Positions 47,285 through 56,947 of a stretch of DNA of 64,000 nucleotides are shown in pieces. Source of the stretch: Acephala macrosclerotiorum (lineage: Eukaryota; Ascomycota; Leotiomycetes; Helotiales; Mollisiaceae). Below the pieces are notes generated by a model. The model was not told the DNA's origin, searched no databases, and saw only the letters and a list, made by a program, of their open reading frames with translations. The position numbers and the translations under genes are program-made. The stretch is from NCBI GenBank assembly GCA_014904845.1, contig MU119336.1, forward strand, positions 62,001 to 126,000. Direction: 5' to 3'. The stretch's first letter is position 1. The number at the start of each line of letters is the position of its first letter.

Positions 47285-48112
47285 GGGAAGATGTCTCTTG
47301 TCCAGTGGTTCGTGGTATGTTGATGGAGAGTGTGTGATAGGGTGATGAGATTGAATTGTATGTAGCTTGGAGTTTGGGGTTTGGGGTTAAGAAAATTGGA
47401 GAAGTGTAGCATAAAGATCAGAGGCTGTGCCTCGCGATAGATAATTAATAATTTCCATTTCAGCCCCTGGCAGCCCAGGTAAATCGGCGTATTAGGAAAG
47501 CTCAATCTTAACCCTCAACCCAAGCTCTCACTTCAACCATGTCTCAATTTCTTCTGCCAAGACACCCACCAGCGATCTACTCACATGACCTTTCTCCATA
47601 ACTCCACGGGATTCCTTTCCTAGATAGCGTTATAGGACTTTACTGTGTTCTAGAACTTGGTTTATTTTCGTGGCATAGGCTTTGTCTTTTTTTTGCCCCA
47701 CCATAATTTGAAGTTCTCTAGTTATTTCTCCAGCCTGAAAAGGTAGACGGCGATCGTTTGGCCTTGGTTTGCTTGTACGCTGCAACGCATTGTGATGGCG
47801 AGTTGTACTGAGCAGTACTTGATTGGGAAAACTTGAATGATCTCTTCTTGATGTCTTTGTTACATTGTGTACTCTCGAGATATTTAGACTTGGAAGAGCG
47901 ATTCAGTGAGAGCTTGCAATTATCTTGTCATCGATTCACGCCTTCTTTCAATGAGAGGGCCAGATTCGCTACATAGTCCCTTACCCAGCAATTCATTCTC
48001 ATCACAGCTCCTAGGTGTCCAGGTCTCTCATTGAGATATCATGCGACAATCCTCAGAACAAACCCCATTAATTAATCATCACAAACACAACCTAAAGCCC
48101 GCATCCAGCCCA
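47285..48112. other. Intergenic
   Basis: About 830 bp between convergent 3' ends. No repeat or RNA gene recognised. Confidence 0.4.
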
Positions 48113-48520
48113 TCACTCAACCTCCCGATACGGCGGCAAAGTCTCCTCTTCCAGTGGTCTATACCTCGGCGAGGGATCATCACCCCAATACCCATACTTA
48201 CTTTTTAACCGTTCAATCCTTAACCCTAATCTTTCAATGCGCGATCGATGTTCCATCGCTATCTCTCTTCGCTCGCGTTCTGTTTCTGCATGTCCTTCGT
48301 TAAGCCACGCGTCACGGCAAGATTTAACGTTGGCGGATATTCGGTGCCATTTTCTGGGTAAGGGCTCGGTGTCTGTTGGTTTCCACCATTCGGCGAAGAA
48401 GCGTAGTTCTAGGTGTAGTATGTAGAATTCTACGCCGATGCTGTTCGGTACTGGTGGTGCTTCGCTTTTGGCTCCTGGTGGACCTGCAAGGCAGAGCAAG
48501 TTTAGGAGTGTTGGCGCCAT
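48113..48520 (-). CDS. Small hypothetical protein, related to its neighbour
   Basis: 135 residues from the ATG at 48520. It shares a spaced pattern with the protein encoded at 49084-49638: I-x-V-E...L...W-W-x2-T-x-T-x-P-x-P-x2-W, then A-W, a charged helix, G-x-G/W, P-S-P/P-P-S-x-Y, and a terminal L-P-x-Y. The first 17 residues are weakly hydrophobic ('APTLLNLLCLAGPP'), probably not a signal peptide. It is mostly helical and charged. No known domain. Confidence 0.5.
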   Translation of the reverse strand: MAPTLLNLLCLAGPPGAKSEAPPVPNSIGVEFYILHLELRFFAEWWKPTDTEPLPRKWHRISANVKSCRDAWLNEGHAETERERREIAMEHRSRIERLGLRIERLKSKYGYWGDDPSPRYRPLEEETLPPYREVE

Positions 48521-49083
48521 CTTGTCGGCGAGATAGTTGGCGGTCGCTTTTGGAGATACCTTTTGTAAAATTTCTACTTCTGCTGTTACCTTTTGGATTT
48601 ATCAGTATGAAGTGTGGTTATTCAAAGAGAGTCTGGCTCACCACATGCTTCTCATTTACGCCTCTTCCAAGCGGTCGTGTCAAACCGTCCCTGAATCGAT
48701 CGAGGCAGAACGACGTTTTATATTACTATTTTTCACTGTGACAACGACTCGGGAAAGTTACATGCGGATTTTGATCCCAGTGGGAATGCGGGCGCGATTA
48801 ATCACGACTGACTTGCAGCGAAGTCGAACTCAAGGTCCTCCCATGAATGGATCATGTGGCAAGAATCGTTCCTGAACGTGTTCGTCATGGTCTTTATATG
48901 CTATAGCAAAAACATAGTCTCGCATTACTCATAGAGCCTTATTCGGGTCAAGATCATTAGTGATTGTGGTTGAAAAACGTGGGTAATCATTTGCAAGTGC
49001 CAGCAATTGATGATCGCGGCCGACTGCCTGCAACATGGCCGCTGAGAACATATTGAAAATCAGTGCACGATTCAAACTAAATC

Positions 49084-49638
49084 TTACTTGCTACTTCTGA
49101 GCCCTGATGGCTCATATGCCGGCAAAACCTCTTCCTCCTCCTCCCAAGCCTCCTCCCTCCTGTAAGACCGTGGTGCCGGTGGTATGTCCAACATTTCCTC
49201 TGCCGGCAGAGACCAGTAACTTGGTGGGGATTCAGGGTTCCTCCATCCATTTTCCCTCTTCCATTTTGAAATTGCCCACCCCAAGTCGCCTACATGTCCT
49301 CGATACTTATTTACTGCTTTTGCTTTCTTCCGCTCAGGTTTTGCTGGATTGCGCTCCTTTCGAAAGTCTTCTCTCTCCCATGCTTGTCCACGTTCCCACA
49401 CAGACTGCCGGAGATTGACCCACGTCTCAGGTATGGGATCTGTCTTTGTTGTCTCCCACCAAATTTTAAGTTGAGCCAAGTCCTGATCTAGTCGAGATAA
49501 CTCGACCTCGATGGGTGGCAGGCGCGGCAATGGAATTCTGATCATAGTCTTTGCCTTGATCTTCTGAACGTCCTTTAACTTTGATTCAGAATAACTATTG
49601 GTATATCTGCTTTGTAGAGTTTTTGACGGCGTTGTCAT
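49084..49638 (-). CDS. Small hypothetical protein, related to its neighbour
   Basis: 184 residues from the ATG at 49638. Motifs 'LPPIEVELSRLDQDLAQLKI', 'WWETTKTDPIPETW' and 'SPPSYWSL' parallel those of the 48113-48520 product, and both genes lie on the minus strand 560 bp apart, so they look like an old tandem duplication. It is rich in Lys, Arg, Glu and Trp, probably helical, with an acidic Glu run near the C-terminus. Function unknown. Confidence 0.55.
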   Translation of the reverse strand: MTTPSKTLQSRYTNSYSESKLKDVQKIKAKTMIRIPLPRLPPIEVELSRLDQDLAQLKIWWETTKTDPIPETWVNLRQSVWERGQAWEREDFRKERNPAKPERKKAKAVNKYRGHVGDLGWAISKWKRENGWRNPESPPSYWSLPAEEMLDIPPAPRSYRREEAWEEEEEVLPAYEPSGLRSSK

Positions 49639-50287
49639 TCTGTGCAGATATTTATTTATGCCTATCGAGGTGATTCAATGAGCGACTGCAAATTGCGCTG
49701 TTCATTATTCACAACAATCCTGTTAGTAAGCAGTATAGAGTGTTCTCACTATCATCTGCAATTCCAGTGCTCTATATTCATAAGAATATTCACGCAACTT
49801 CAACGTAAGCACTGAGTCCAAAATCACTCCCAGATCCGGATCAGCTTGCCCCAAAGGACTAGAAAGACTCCACTTTCCATTCGACGGACATGTCGCTTCA
49901 AGCACATTTTTTAAATGCTTAATATCTTGGTGGTGAATTCAGTTACACTATCACGAATTCATCGCAATGACTACAGCGATGCATCAGTAGAAGGTCCATG
50001 GTCACGCGGAAGATTTATCAAGTAGTAACGAGTCGATTAGCCTTCAAGGAAGATCAATGCGCCAAAGCACGCAACTGTTCGTGTATTAATTACTATTCTA
50101 TTTGAAATAATATTAAATACAATGAATATTGCGTATAATTCGCTTAAAATAGAGTATTAATCAGTCGTACCAAGGTAAGTACTTTTTTTCGTTCCTAGGA
50201 TTAAAAAACGGACAACGTAGCGGGTTTGTATATTTAAAAGTATTAAAATATAAGTTTTTTTTATTTTACTTTTTTCGAATTTATATA

Positions 50288-50321
<34 letters not shown>

Positions 50322-50327
50322 AATGTT
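49639..50327. other. Intergenic, becoming AT-rich
   Basis: Normal composition up to about 50.05 kb, then AT-rich DNA with a (TTA)n tract at about 50291-50320, leading into the repeat that starts near 50.33 kb. Confidence 0.45.
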
Positions 50328-50340
50328 TCTCTCGTGCCGA

Positions 50341-50400
50341 AAGAAAGAGTCCGTCCGCTGGCTCGCAAGCGAGCCAATCAGCAGACGGGCCCTTTCTTTC
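50341..50400. other. Long imperfect hairpin at the repeat edge
   Basis: AAAGAAAG pairs with CTTTCTTT, CCGTC with GACGG, and the inner palindrome GGCTCGC-AA-GCGAGCC (50361-50376) closes the stem. The RIP-mutated counterpart near 26918-26972 keeps parts of it ('ttcgttcgtcg', 'aaacgaatt'). Confidence 0.7.
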
Positions 50401-50630
50401 TTTACTTGACGCACATTTTGCTCCGCAGGCCTCGCAGGGGCGCCCTTGCGGGGGGCTATAAAGTCTTCGACTTTAGTAATCTACCCTTATTTCAAGTTTC
50501 AAGTTAAAAGCTCTTAATTTGAGCGTTTTATAACCATTTGAAATTGGCATAGTTATTGAGGTGGGGTAGTAGTTTGAGATTCTGCCGGGCGGTGAAGCCG
50601 ATAAGCTGATAAGCTCATAGTGCCTAAGGC

Positions 50631-51033
50631 AGAACACACTTACTGCAGAGCTTTATATTACCAGGGGGACACCCCCTAGGACCCCCGTTTCTTATATTAA
50701 GTTGCTACGATCGATTTAATCAATTTAGATTACTTTACTTAGCAGATAATTCTAGGGGGGGACCCCCTAAGACCCCCCTTGAAAGCTGCGCAGCTGTAGA
50801 GATGTCCAGCACTAAGTTAGTGCCTTAATGCCTAAGGCAGAAACGCACTTGCTATAGAACTTTACGCCAGGGGGACACCCCCTGGGACCCCCGTCTTATA
50901 TTTAGCTACTACGATCCATTCAATTGATTATAGAGAGTTATTTACCAGGGGGAGACCCCCTGGGACCCCCCTTAAAAGCTGCGCAGCCGTAGAATGGATT
51001 TTTGGTGCTACAGCACTTAAGTGCCTAAGGCAA
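50631..51033 (+). repeat. Tandem ~196-bp units with GC-rich palindromic tracts
   Basis: TGCCTAAGGC recurs at 50631, 50829 and 51024 (spacing 198 and 195). Each unit holds two blocks of the type CC-AGGGGG-(A)C-CCCCT-(A/G)GGACCCCC, at about 50661, 50752, 50866 and 50945. Each unit ends with AAGCTGCGCAGC followed by YGTAGA (50784 and 50976). Two full units and the start of a third are present. Confidence 0.85.
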
Positions 51034-51651
51034 AAGCGCACTTAGGAGTTTTCGGTCGCGATCTTTACTAAGTGCGACTATATTTTATTGATTTGCGCAA
51101 TAACGGATTAATAGAATTGCTTAAAACTTGGAATCTGACGGTATTTGATTGAGTTTCAACTTATTTACAAATTTTATGCAATTTGGATTAATTAATGGAT
51201 TGTAGTTATAGGCGCAATACGATTGAAGTTTCGGTGTTCGTCATGTGACAGTAGAATTTCTTAACAGACCAATCAAATTGCTGCATTTGGGCACCTCGGT
51301 TAAATTTGGGCAAAATCGCCTATTGTAAAGAGTGTTGATGTCACGTGTATATAGAAAAGTTGGTATTAGTCCTTAAGGCGGACGGCCAATTATTATTTAA
51401 AAATAATAAAATATTATATAATATTCGTTAATAAATGCGACTTTCGATTTTAATATAATCGTTTATTTAATAAATAAATTTATAAGAATCAAATCGCAAG
51501 GTAGCCACGATAATAGGGAGTAGATTGTTATAATATGCAGAAGATTTGCACGAGAAACGTTTCCTGAGAAGGTTTTGAATAAAATGCTATACTTAAACTA
51601 GGCTGTTGCATATGTGTACCTTAGATACACTATTTGTCTCCTTCCACGGCA

Positions 51652-52587
51652 TCAGTATACTTTCTCTAACCCCTCTTTGCCTTGAGGCTCAGACTCCGAC
51701 ACAATTTTGAAAGCTGTCTTCTGGCTTCGGTTTTGGTCGTGTCTCTTTGCTCGCTCAAACAGGAACGCTGTCGCTGCTACCTTGGCCAGTGCACTACCAA
51801 ACCCGTACCAAACACTCTTCGTCCATTCTTTCGCATAAGTCAATGGAGCTGCAATCGCACCAAGCAAACTCAGGATCCAGCAAATGTAAAACAATGCACG
51901 AACAGGATGCTCCTCGTCGCCTCTAAAGTAAGGGACCATTAGATAGTAGAGCGAGCAGATGGTGATGATAGATTGAGATAGTAGCGAGTAGTAACTACTA
52001 TCTCCGATCTCAGCCGGTGGATTAGGTGCTGGGCCTTGCATGGAGTATGAAGTTGTTATCGAGGTTGCCAGTGCTGCAAGGACAAGGACAAACCAAGCTG
52101 TTGTCTGGAGGCCGAGGAAATGGATGGCTGTTTTGCCTAGGAGGACGGTAATACTGGGAAGGTGGTAAATCTTCCGCTCTCGATGGACTCTTTTGGGTGT
52201 CGGTGAAGGGGTCGTAGGAGTGGAGGCTCTGGTTGGCGATGTTTCTTCGTCTAGATCTGGCTCTGTGATTGTGGTAGAGACGCTTGACTCTTCTGAAGTC
52301 TGAGAGGAAGTAGAGTGCCTGGAGGTATCGGAGTCGGCATCCTTGTCGTCTGATACTTGCTCAGCAGGGTGTTCTTTCTCTGAAGTAGTTCCGTTTTCGT
52401 GTGGAGAAGATTCTGATATGAGATGGCTTCTTTGATGGTGGCGAAGAAGTAGTCGTAGATCCGAGAAAGATTCCGAGCAATTTGGGCATTTGGGTACGAG
52501 AGGTAGTTGTTTGTCCAGAGCGAGCTGGTATCTGGCTTTGGTGCTTTCATCAAGATTATCCAATAGAGTTATCCCAGATATCTCCAT
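51652..52587 (-). CDS. Zinc-finger-like, four-TM membrane protein
   Basis: Single exon, 311 residues. The N-terminus has a C2H2-like pattern: C34-x2-C37, then 'SESFSDLRLLLRHHQRSH' with His 50/51 and 55. An acidic, Ser/Thr-rich linker (about 60-130) follows. About four hydrophobic segments follow, e.g. 'GLQTTAWFVLVLAALATSIT', 'LLSQSIITICSLYYLMV' and 'ALFYICWILSLLGAIAAPLT'. The C-terminal tail is charged. The combination of a soluble zinc-finger-like head and a membrane domain is uncharacterised; the head would face the cytosol. No known family. The J-domain gene ends 45 bp before its start on the same strand. Confidence 0.65.
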   Translation of the reverse strand: MEISGITLLDNLDESTKARYQLALDKQLPLVPKCPNCSESFSDLRLLLRHHQRSHLISESSPHENGTTSEKEHPAEQVSDDKDADSDTSRHSTSSQTSEESSVSTTITEPDLDEETSPTRASTPTTPSPTPKRVHRERKIYHLPSITVLLGKTAIHFLGLQTTAWFVLVLAALATSITTSYSMQGPAPNPPAEIGDSSYYSLLSQSIITICSLYYLMVPYFRGDEEHPVRALFYICWILSLLGAIAAPLTYAKEWTKSVWYGFGSALAKVAATAFLFERAKRHDQNRSQKTAFKIVSESEPQGKEGLEKVY

Positions 52588-52632
52588 AGAACAGCATTTT
52601 GGGGGCCAGAGCTCGGCGGAATCCAGAGTTAG

Positions 52633-54201
52633 TTAGACAAATCTTGATAAGCAAGATGAGCACCACAAGTGCTGACATGCTAGGGACACGATATCGCCGG
52701 GTCGGAGTTTCTTCAAGCAGCAAAAGCACTCCTTAGGAGCCTCCCAACGTAAAAAGGGAGAGCTTTCGGAACGAGGCAACAGCGGCTCGTGGCCTTCGTG
52801 AGACACTCTGCTGGGTGATGAAAAGATGCCAGTGACATCTACAAATTGGGATCGTTTTGGAGGTGCGTAGGCGCCGCTGTGAGAATGACTCCGTTGCCGA
52901 CTCGATGGGCGGCTTCGATTGGTTCTTAGACTTTTGTAAAGTCCTTCGTCGTGACTTCCACCACCATCCGAGCCCATGCTATGATGCATCTTCCTCATTG
53001 AATAGTCTATGGAAGTAGAAGAGTTTGTTCTCCGTAGCTTCGGTCTTTCGGACGTACTGAAGGAACTCCGCCTCAGTGCTTGATACGACGGAGCGGGGTA
53101 GGAGTCAGACAATCTAGGACTGCACGCTGGTGGGTTTTGAAACGATTCATCTGTAAAATTTCTTCGGGCACTTTGCATGTACCGAGCAGCAAACATTTCG
53201 GTTCTTTGTATGCCTGAATGAGGATGATGACGGTCGTCTTCAGCCTCTATTGCAACCTTCTGGTGCGCAGCTTGCATGTATGCTCCAGCAAAATCCCTAT
53301 GATCACTCCATTTTGAATCCATAGGGGCTTCCTTGATTTGGGCTTTCTGAGCCTGAACCATCGCACGAGCTTCTTCAGCACGCATTGCAGTAGCTAGTTC
53401 CTCGCACATTCTAATCTCGTCTCCCGTACGTCTTTGTGCCTTTGCAGCCTTTGCTGATCGATAGACTTCCTCGCTAGAATAATCATCTTCGACGTAGATT
53501 ATATGGGCTTTTTCTTCCGTTTGAGACTTCCTCTCCTTATCCTTCGACTTTGTTTTGTCCTTATGTGATCGTTCCCGCCTATCCTTATCTCTAGCCTTCT
53601 CTGATTGTATCCTCTCCTTTGCTCGGGCTCTCTTATCTCGTGCCCTTTTCTCTGCTTGTCGTGCCAGCCTCTCTTCTTCTTGTATCTTTCTTAGCGTATA
53701 TCTCCTGGCATCATCTTCTCTCGTAAACAGTTGCCTTCGATCCCGATCCCTAGTAGCCGACTCGTAACTCGTCGACTTCTTCGGCGTATACTTCATCGGC
53801 TCGTTGTACAAGTCCTCATGCGACCTCGGTGCAGCACCTGCATATTTGTAGCCGTTACTAGCCAACCGGGCATAAGAGTTTGCGCGAGGCCCTGCGGTCT
53901 CAACCTTGTATCCGAAAGGGTTACTTCTCGGTGTCGGGTTCCCTTTTCCCATTTCCTTCCTCAACTCAAACAGCTTCACTTGATCATCGTACTGTTGTCG
54001 CTTTGTGTCGTCGCTGAGCAGCTCGTAGGCTTGTTGGATCTTGTGGACCTCATCCTGTCTAATAGCTTTGAGAGCTGCGTCTTGAACTTTATCAGGATGG
54101 CATTTGAGGACGAGTTTGCGGTGGGCCGATCTTATCTCGGGGAGCCTCGCGTCCTTCTCCACGCCCAACACCTCGTATGGATCAGGAGGGAATCCCTTCA
54201 T
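52633..54201 (-). CDS. J-domain protein with C-terminal half RING
   Basis: Single exon, 522 residues. Residues about 6-76 form a J domain: 'DPYEVLGVEKDARLPEIRSA', H-P-D at 35-37, and 'IQQAYELLSDDTKRQQYDD'. J domains stimulate Hsp70 ATPase. A long Lys/Arg/Glu-rich helical middle (about 150-260) and a Ser/Arg-rich region follow. The last 30 residues, 'CFCCLKKLRPGDIVSLACQH' then 'LWCSSCLSRFV', give C-x2-C...C-x-H-x2-C-x2-C, the first half of a RING-type finger, and then a stop. Fungal J-domain proteins that end in a RING/IBR-like region normally continue, so this one may be truncated at its 3' end or have an unseen 3' exon. Confidence 0.85.
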   Translation of the reverse strand: MKGFPPDPYEVLGVEKDARLPEIRSAHRKLVLKCHPDKVQDAALKAIRQDEVHKIQQAYELLSDDTKRQQYDDQVKLFELRKEMGKGNPTPRSNPFGYKVETAGPRANSYARLASNGYKYAGAAPRSHEDLYNEPMKYTPKKSTSYESATRDRDRRQLFTREDDARRYTLRKIQEEERLARQAEKRARDKRARAKERIQSEKARDKDRRERSHKDKTKSKDKERKSQTEEKAHIIYVEDDYSSEEVYRSAKAAKAQRRTGDEIRMCEELATAMRAEEARAMVQAQKAQIKEAPMDSKWSDHRDFAGAYMQAAHQKVAIEAEDDRHHPHSGIQRTEMFAARYMQSARRNFTDESFQNPPACSPRLSDSYPAPSYQALRRSSFSTSERPKLRRTNSSTSIDYSMRKMHHSMGSDGGGSHDEGLYKSLRTNRSRPSSRQRSHSHSGAYAPPKRSQFVDVTGIFSSPSRVSHEGHEPLLPRSESSPFLRWEAPKECFCCLKKLRPGDIVSLACQHLWCSSCLSRFV

Positions 54202-54419
54202 TGTGGCAAGATCAAAACAATTGAGATATAGGAAGATTCTACATTAGAAACAAAAACAAGTCGAGAGGAATTGGAAACGCGAAGAAAGATGTCAAGGAAA
54301 GCCGCACCTCGTAGCCGCAGTCAACCTTACGATCAGCCAAGGCTCTGCCCAACCCTCAAGGATACTACATGAAGCTAAACCAAACCAGGAAGTAAAAATC
54401 GGAAACGAAATTGATAAAT

Positions 54420-54725
54420 AATTTGAATAATTCGTTAATTGATTATTAATTATAAATCTAATAAACACGTCAAAGTTAAAAAATATAATTATATTTTAAT
54501 ATTAAAATTTTAAAATTTTAAAAAAAAAAATTTTATATATATTTTAAATTTTAATTATTTAAAATATTTATTATTTTTTTTATTAAATTTATAATTTTAA
54601 ATTATTATATTTTAATAATAAAATATCGTATTCGAATTTCGAAAATATTAAATAAAAACTTTTAAATATATAATTATAAAACTAATTATAATATACGCGA
54701 TTAAAGTCGCAATTATAATATTTAA
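54420..54725. repeat. AT-rich (RIP-like) patch
   Basis: About 300 bp of nearly pure A/T with residual CpG, upstream of the J-domain gene and abutting the short inverted-repeat element at 54741. Confidence 0.6.
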
Positions 54726-54740
54726 ACTCTTATTCGATGT

Positions 54741-54867
54741 TTGTAGTGCCCATAAGCACCGTAGGCACCGTAAGCACTTTAAGTACTCTCGGCGCCTAGG
54801 GCATTAACTTTTTTTTTCTATGACCTCAGGCCAAGCTCGTTCTCGCCGGGCACTAGGGTCACTACAA
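54741..54867. mobile_element. Possible MITE-like element
   Basis: A 127-bp block bounded by TTGTAGTGCCC on the left and GGGTCACTACAA on the right, an imperfect terminal inverted repeat with one extra base. The 13-mer CTCGGCGCCTAGG occurs inside (54788) and just outside (54874). No clear target-site duplication was found. Confidence 0.35.
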
Positions 54868-54952
54868 GCAGCCCTCGGCGCCTAGGAATCACGTTCCAGT
54901 TTTGCCGTTGCACTCGGCCCTCACTTCTACCCTCCTCCCTTTAGAGCCTTGG

Positions 54953-55258
54953 TTAGCATTTTTTTACTAACCTAGCAATCCCCCTCATATTACACATATG
55001 CTTCTTTACTTTCAATACCAACTCTCTCACCTGCTCTTCCAGCTCATCCCCTGTTATTGCCCCAAATTTTCCAATGTTATAACGAACTCTGATAAGAATA
55101 TTTACGTCCTTGAAATATCCCGCAACTCTCTTGGCCCAAGAAACTCGTTGTTCATGGCCAGCTTGGCGTTGTACAAGGCGTTCGGAGAGGATTTTATCTA
55201 GAAAATACTTGGCCTGGTAGAGGTAGATTACAATTTGAGGCGATATCTTGTTTCCCAT
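54953..55258 (-). CDS. Small hypothetical protein
   Basis: 101 residues from the ATG at 55258: basic, mostly helical, with 'VRYNIGKFGAITGDELEEQV'. No recognised domain. It could be the C-terminal exon of a larger gene or a decayed fragment; composition is protein-like but unsupported by family resemblance. Confidence 0.35.
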   Translation of the reverse strand: MGNKISPQIVIYLYQAKYFLDKILSERLVQRQAGHEQRVSWAKRVAGYFKDVNILIRVRYNIGKFGAITGDELEEQVRELVLKVKKHMCNMRGIARLVKKC

Positions 55259-55514
55259 CTTCAGTAGGTAGATCAGTGGGAAGGACTAATACAATGGAGG
55301 TAGGTGGCAAGATTCCGTGTTCGTTATAGATCCCAGGAGTCGAGATCGAAATGGAGCCACTCTGAATGTACTATAAAGTCAAGGTGATTCAGCTGAAACC
55401 CAAACACGGTGCAATGATTCCATTCATTGCTGTAGCATCGTCCCCTGCTGCCATGACATCCACAAGTATCTTCTCTTGACCCTTTCTCCTGATGTCCCAT
55501 GGTTCGTGAATCCT

Positions 55515-55706
55515 TCAAACTCCCTCAACGCCCAATCTTAAGAACAACCTGGTAGCTTCTAATTGTTTGACTAGCAATCGTTTGTGTCGTTGGCTCGCGA
55601 AGGAAGGATCTGCTTCGATGGCTTCTTGGACTTTGGGATCGCGGAGGCGGCAGAGGAGGGCCATGAGCTCATTGCTCATTCTCTGATCGTGGAATGTGGG
55701 AGCCAT
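55515..55706 (-). CDS. Short hypothetical ORF
   Basis: 63 residues from the ATG at 55706: 'MAPTFHDQRMSNELMALLCR' followed by a charged helix with 'DPKVQEAIEADPSF'. The look is protein-like, but no homologue is recognised. It may be an exon of an undetected gene in 55.2-56.0 kb. Confidence 0.3.
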   Translation of the reverse strand: MAPTFHDQRMSNELMALLCRLRDPKVQEAIEADPSFASQRHKRLLVKQLEATRLFLRLGVEGV

Positions 55707-56947
55707 TGTACTACAGTCTTGGTCAGAGTTCCGGGTACCTCGCTTAACAAAGAAGTTGTGATGAATACTTACATCAACTCGGTGATTGCGAGGAGGGGCG
55801 AGCTCGACGCGGAAATGTTTGGGGATGTGATTGTGGAAGTGTCTGTTCTTGATCCACGAATTTCTGGAACGAGAATGTCGAAAAAAGTACAGCTCTTATA
55901 CACAGTGGCGCTAACCCCCGGATTCTTCTCGGACTCATTTTCACAAATCCTCTCCTGTCCGCTGGGAAACGAAGTTGACCAACCGAGATCAGACACTTAG
56001 GGCTGGCCGTCGTCCTAGTGAATTACCGAGATTCTGATGAAATTTTACAATAGATGTCCATTCTGCATGGAACAACGGGGTGCTGGCATTTCTGCACGTA
56101 TTGTTTGTTCTTGTTCAAATTTTAGATGGATTAGCCTTTTGAATGTACAGAAAGTATTTAATCAAAGAATAACAGCGGATTGAAGGTGAGTTTCTGTCTT
56201 GTGAATCACTTGAAAGTTCGCAGAGTTCTCTTGATAATGTTTAAGTTGAAGGGGTTGGCTTTTGCAATAAGATATCCACAAAATAGAGGACGTTTAAGAA
56301 ATGACTCAAAACCCAACCAGAATGTCTGTTTGACGAGTTACCTGGTGACTGAGAATGTGCTCCTGAAATTTTACATCCACGCAAGGACTTTAATTTCCCA
56401 TTTTGAGTAGTTTGCATTCATGAGACTTGCAGATCATGAAATTTTAGGAAGCTCAGGGGCTCGCTTAACCCCGCCCCTGAGAATAGCGAGCACCAACTTA
56501 CCAACTTATGGAAGGGACAGCGACCCCCAAGAGAGCCGGTAGAGCTTAAAGCACATGCTATAAAAGACTTCAGGCTACTGGGCTTCATATTGTCGAAGTT
56601 GTTCCTCGCATGAAGAGATGAGCTCAGTGTTCGAGTCCGCATCCAGACCTAGACATAGCCTCGAGCGACTCTTACGGCGTACAATCAGAAAGTAAGCCAA
56701 GCACCGTAACGAAAATTTCAGCAAAATAATTCGTCAATACATCGCAGAAATTGATTGCTGATATTTTGGCCCACCTTCAATCCCTCATGCCCAATAAAAA
56801 CAAGATCCAAAAGAGGCTTGCGATCTCAGCTTCCTGGCGCTCGTCCTTTGCTCAGGCGTCGCTGTTTTCTCATTCACTTTCCGAGCTACTCTGTTAACAT
56901 CACCAATATCGCTCCCCCAAATCAACCAGCTATTACTGATGCAGGAC
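55707..56947. other. Intergenic, nothing recognised
   Basis: Normal composition. A tRNA-like T-arm string ('gttcgagtcc' near 56630) was examined, but no acceptor or anticodon arm could be built around it. Confidence 0.35.

Larger units (their letters stand above)
50328..51420 (+). repeat. Ancestor-like (little mutated) copy of the RIP-island repeat
   Basis: Non-coding, normal GC with GC-rich tracts. It starts with a 60-nt imperfect hairpin (50341-50400), continues through a unique segment, then about 2.3 tandem units of roughly 196 bp, then a unique tail with CACGTG near 51343 and 'tattagtccttaaggcggac' near 51364-51383. The whole length is matched by the RIP-mutated arms at 26.90-28.12 kb (same orientation) and 30.65-31.5 kb (inverted). 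A segment between about 50.41 and 50.45 kb is longer in the left arm. No reading frame suggests a transposase, so it is a single arm, a solo end or a non-autonomous element. Confidence 0.85.

Noticed and set aside
50631..51033. CRISPR-like array
   Set aside because: The units are ~196 bp tandem repeats with GC-rich palindromes in a eukaryotic repeat; there are no short repeats with unique spacers.
56560..56660. tRNA-like T-arm string 'gttcgagtcc'
   Set aside because: No pairing T-stem, anticodon arm or 7-bp acceptor stem could be built around it on either strand.
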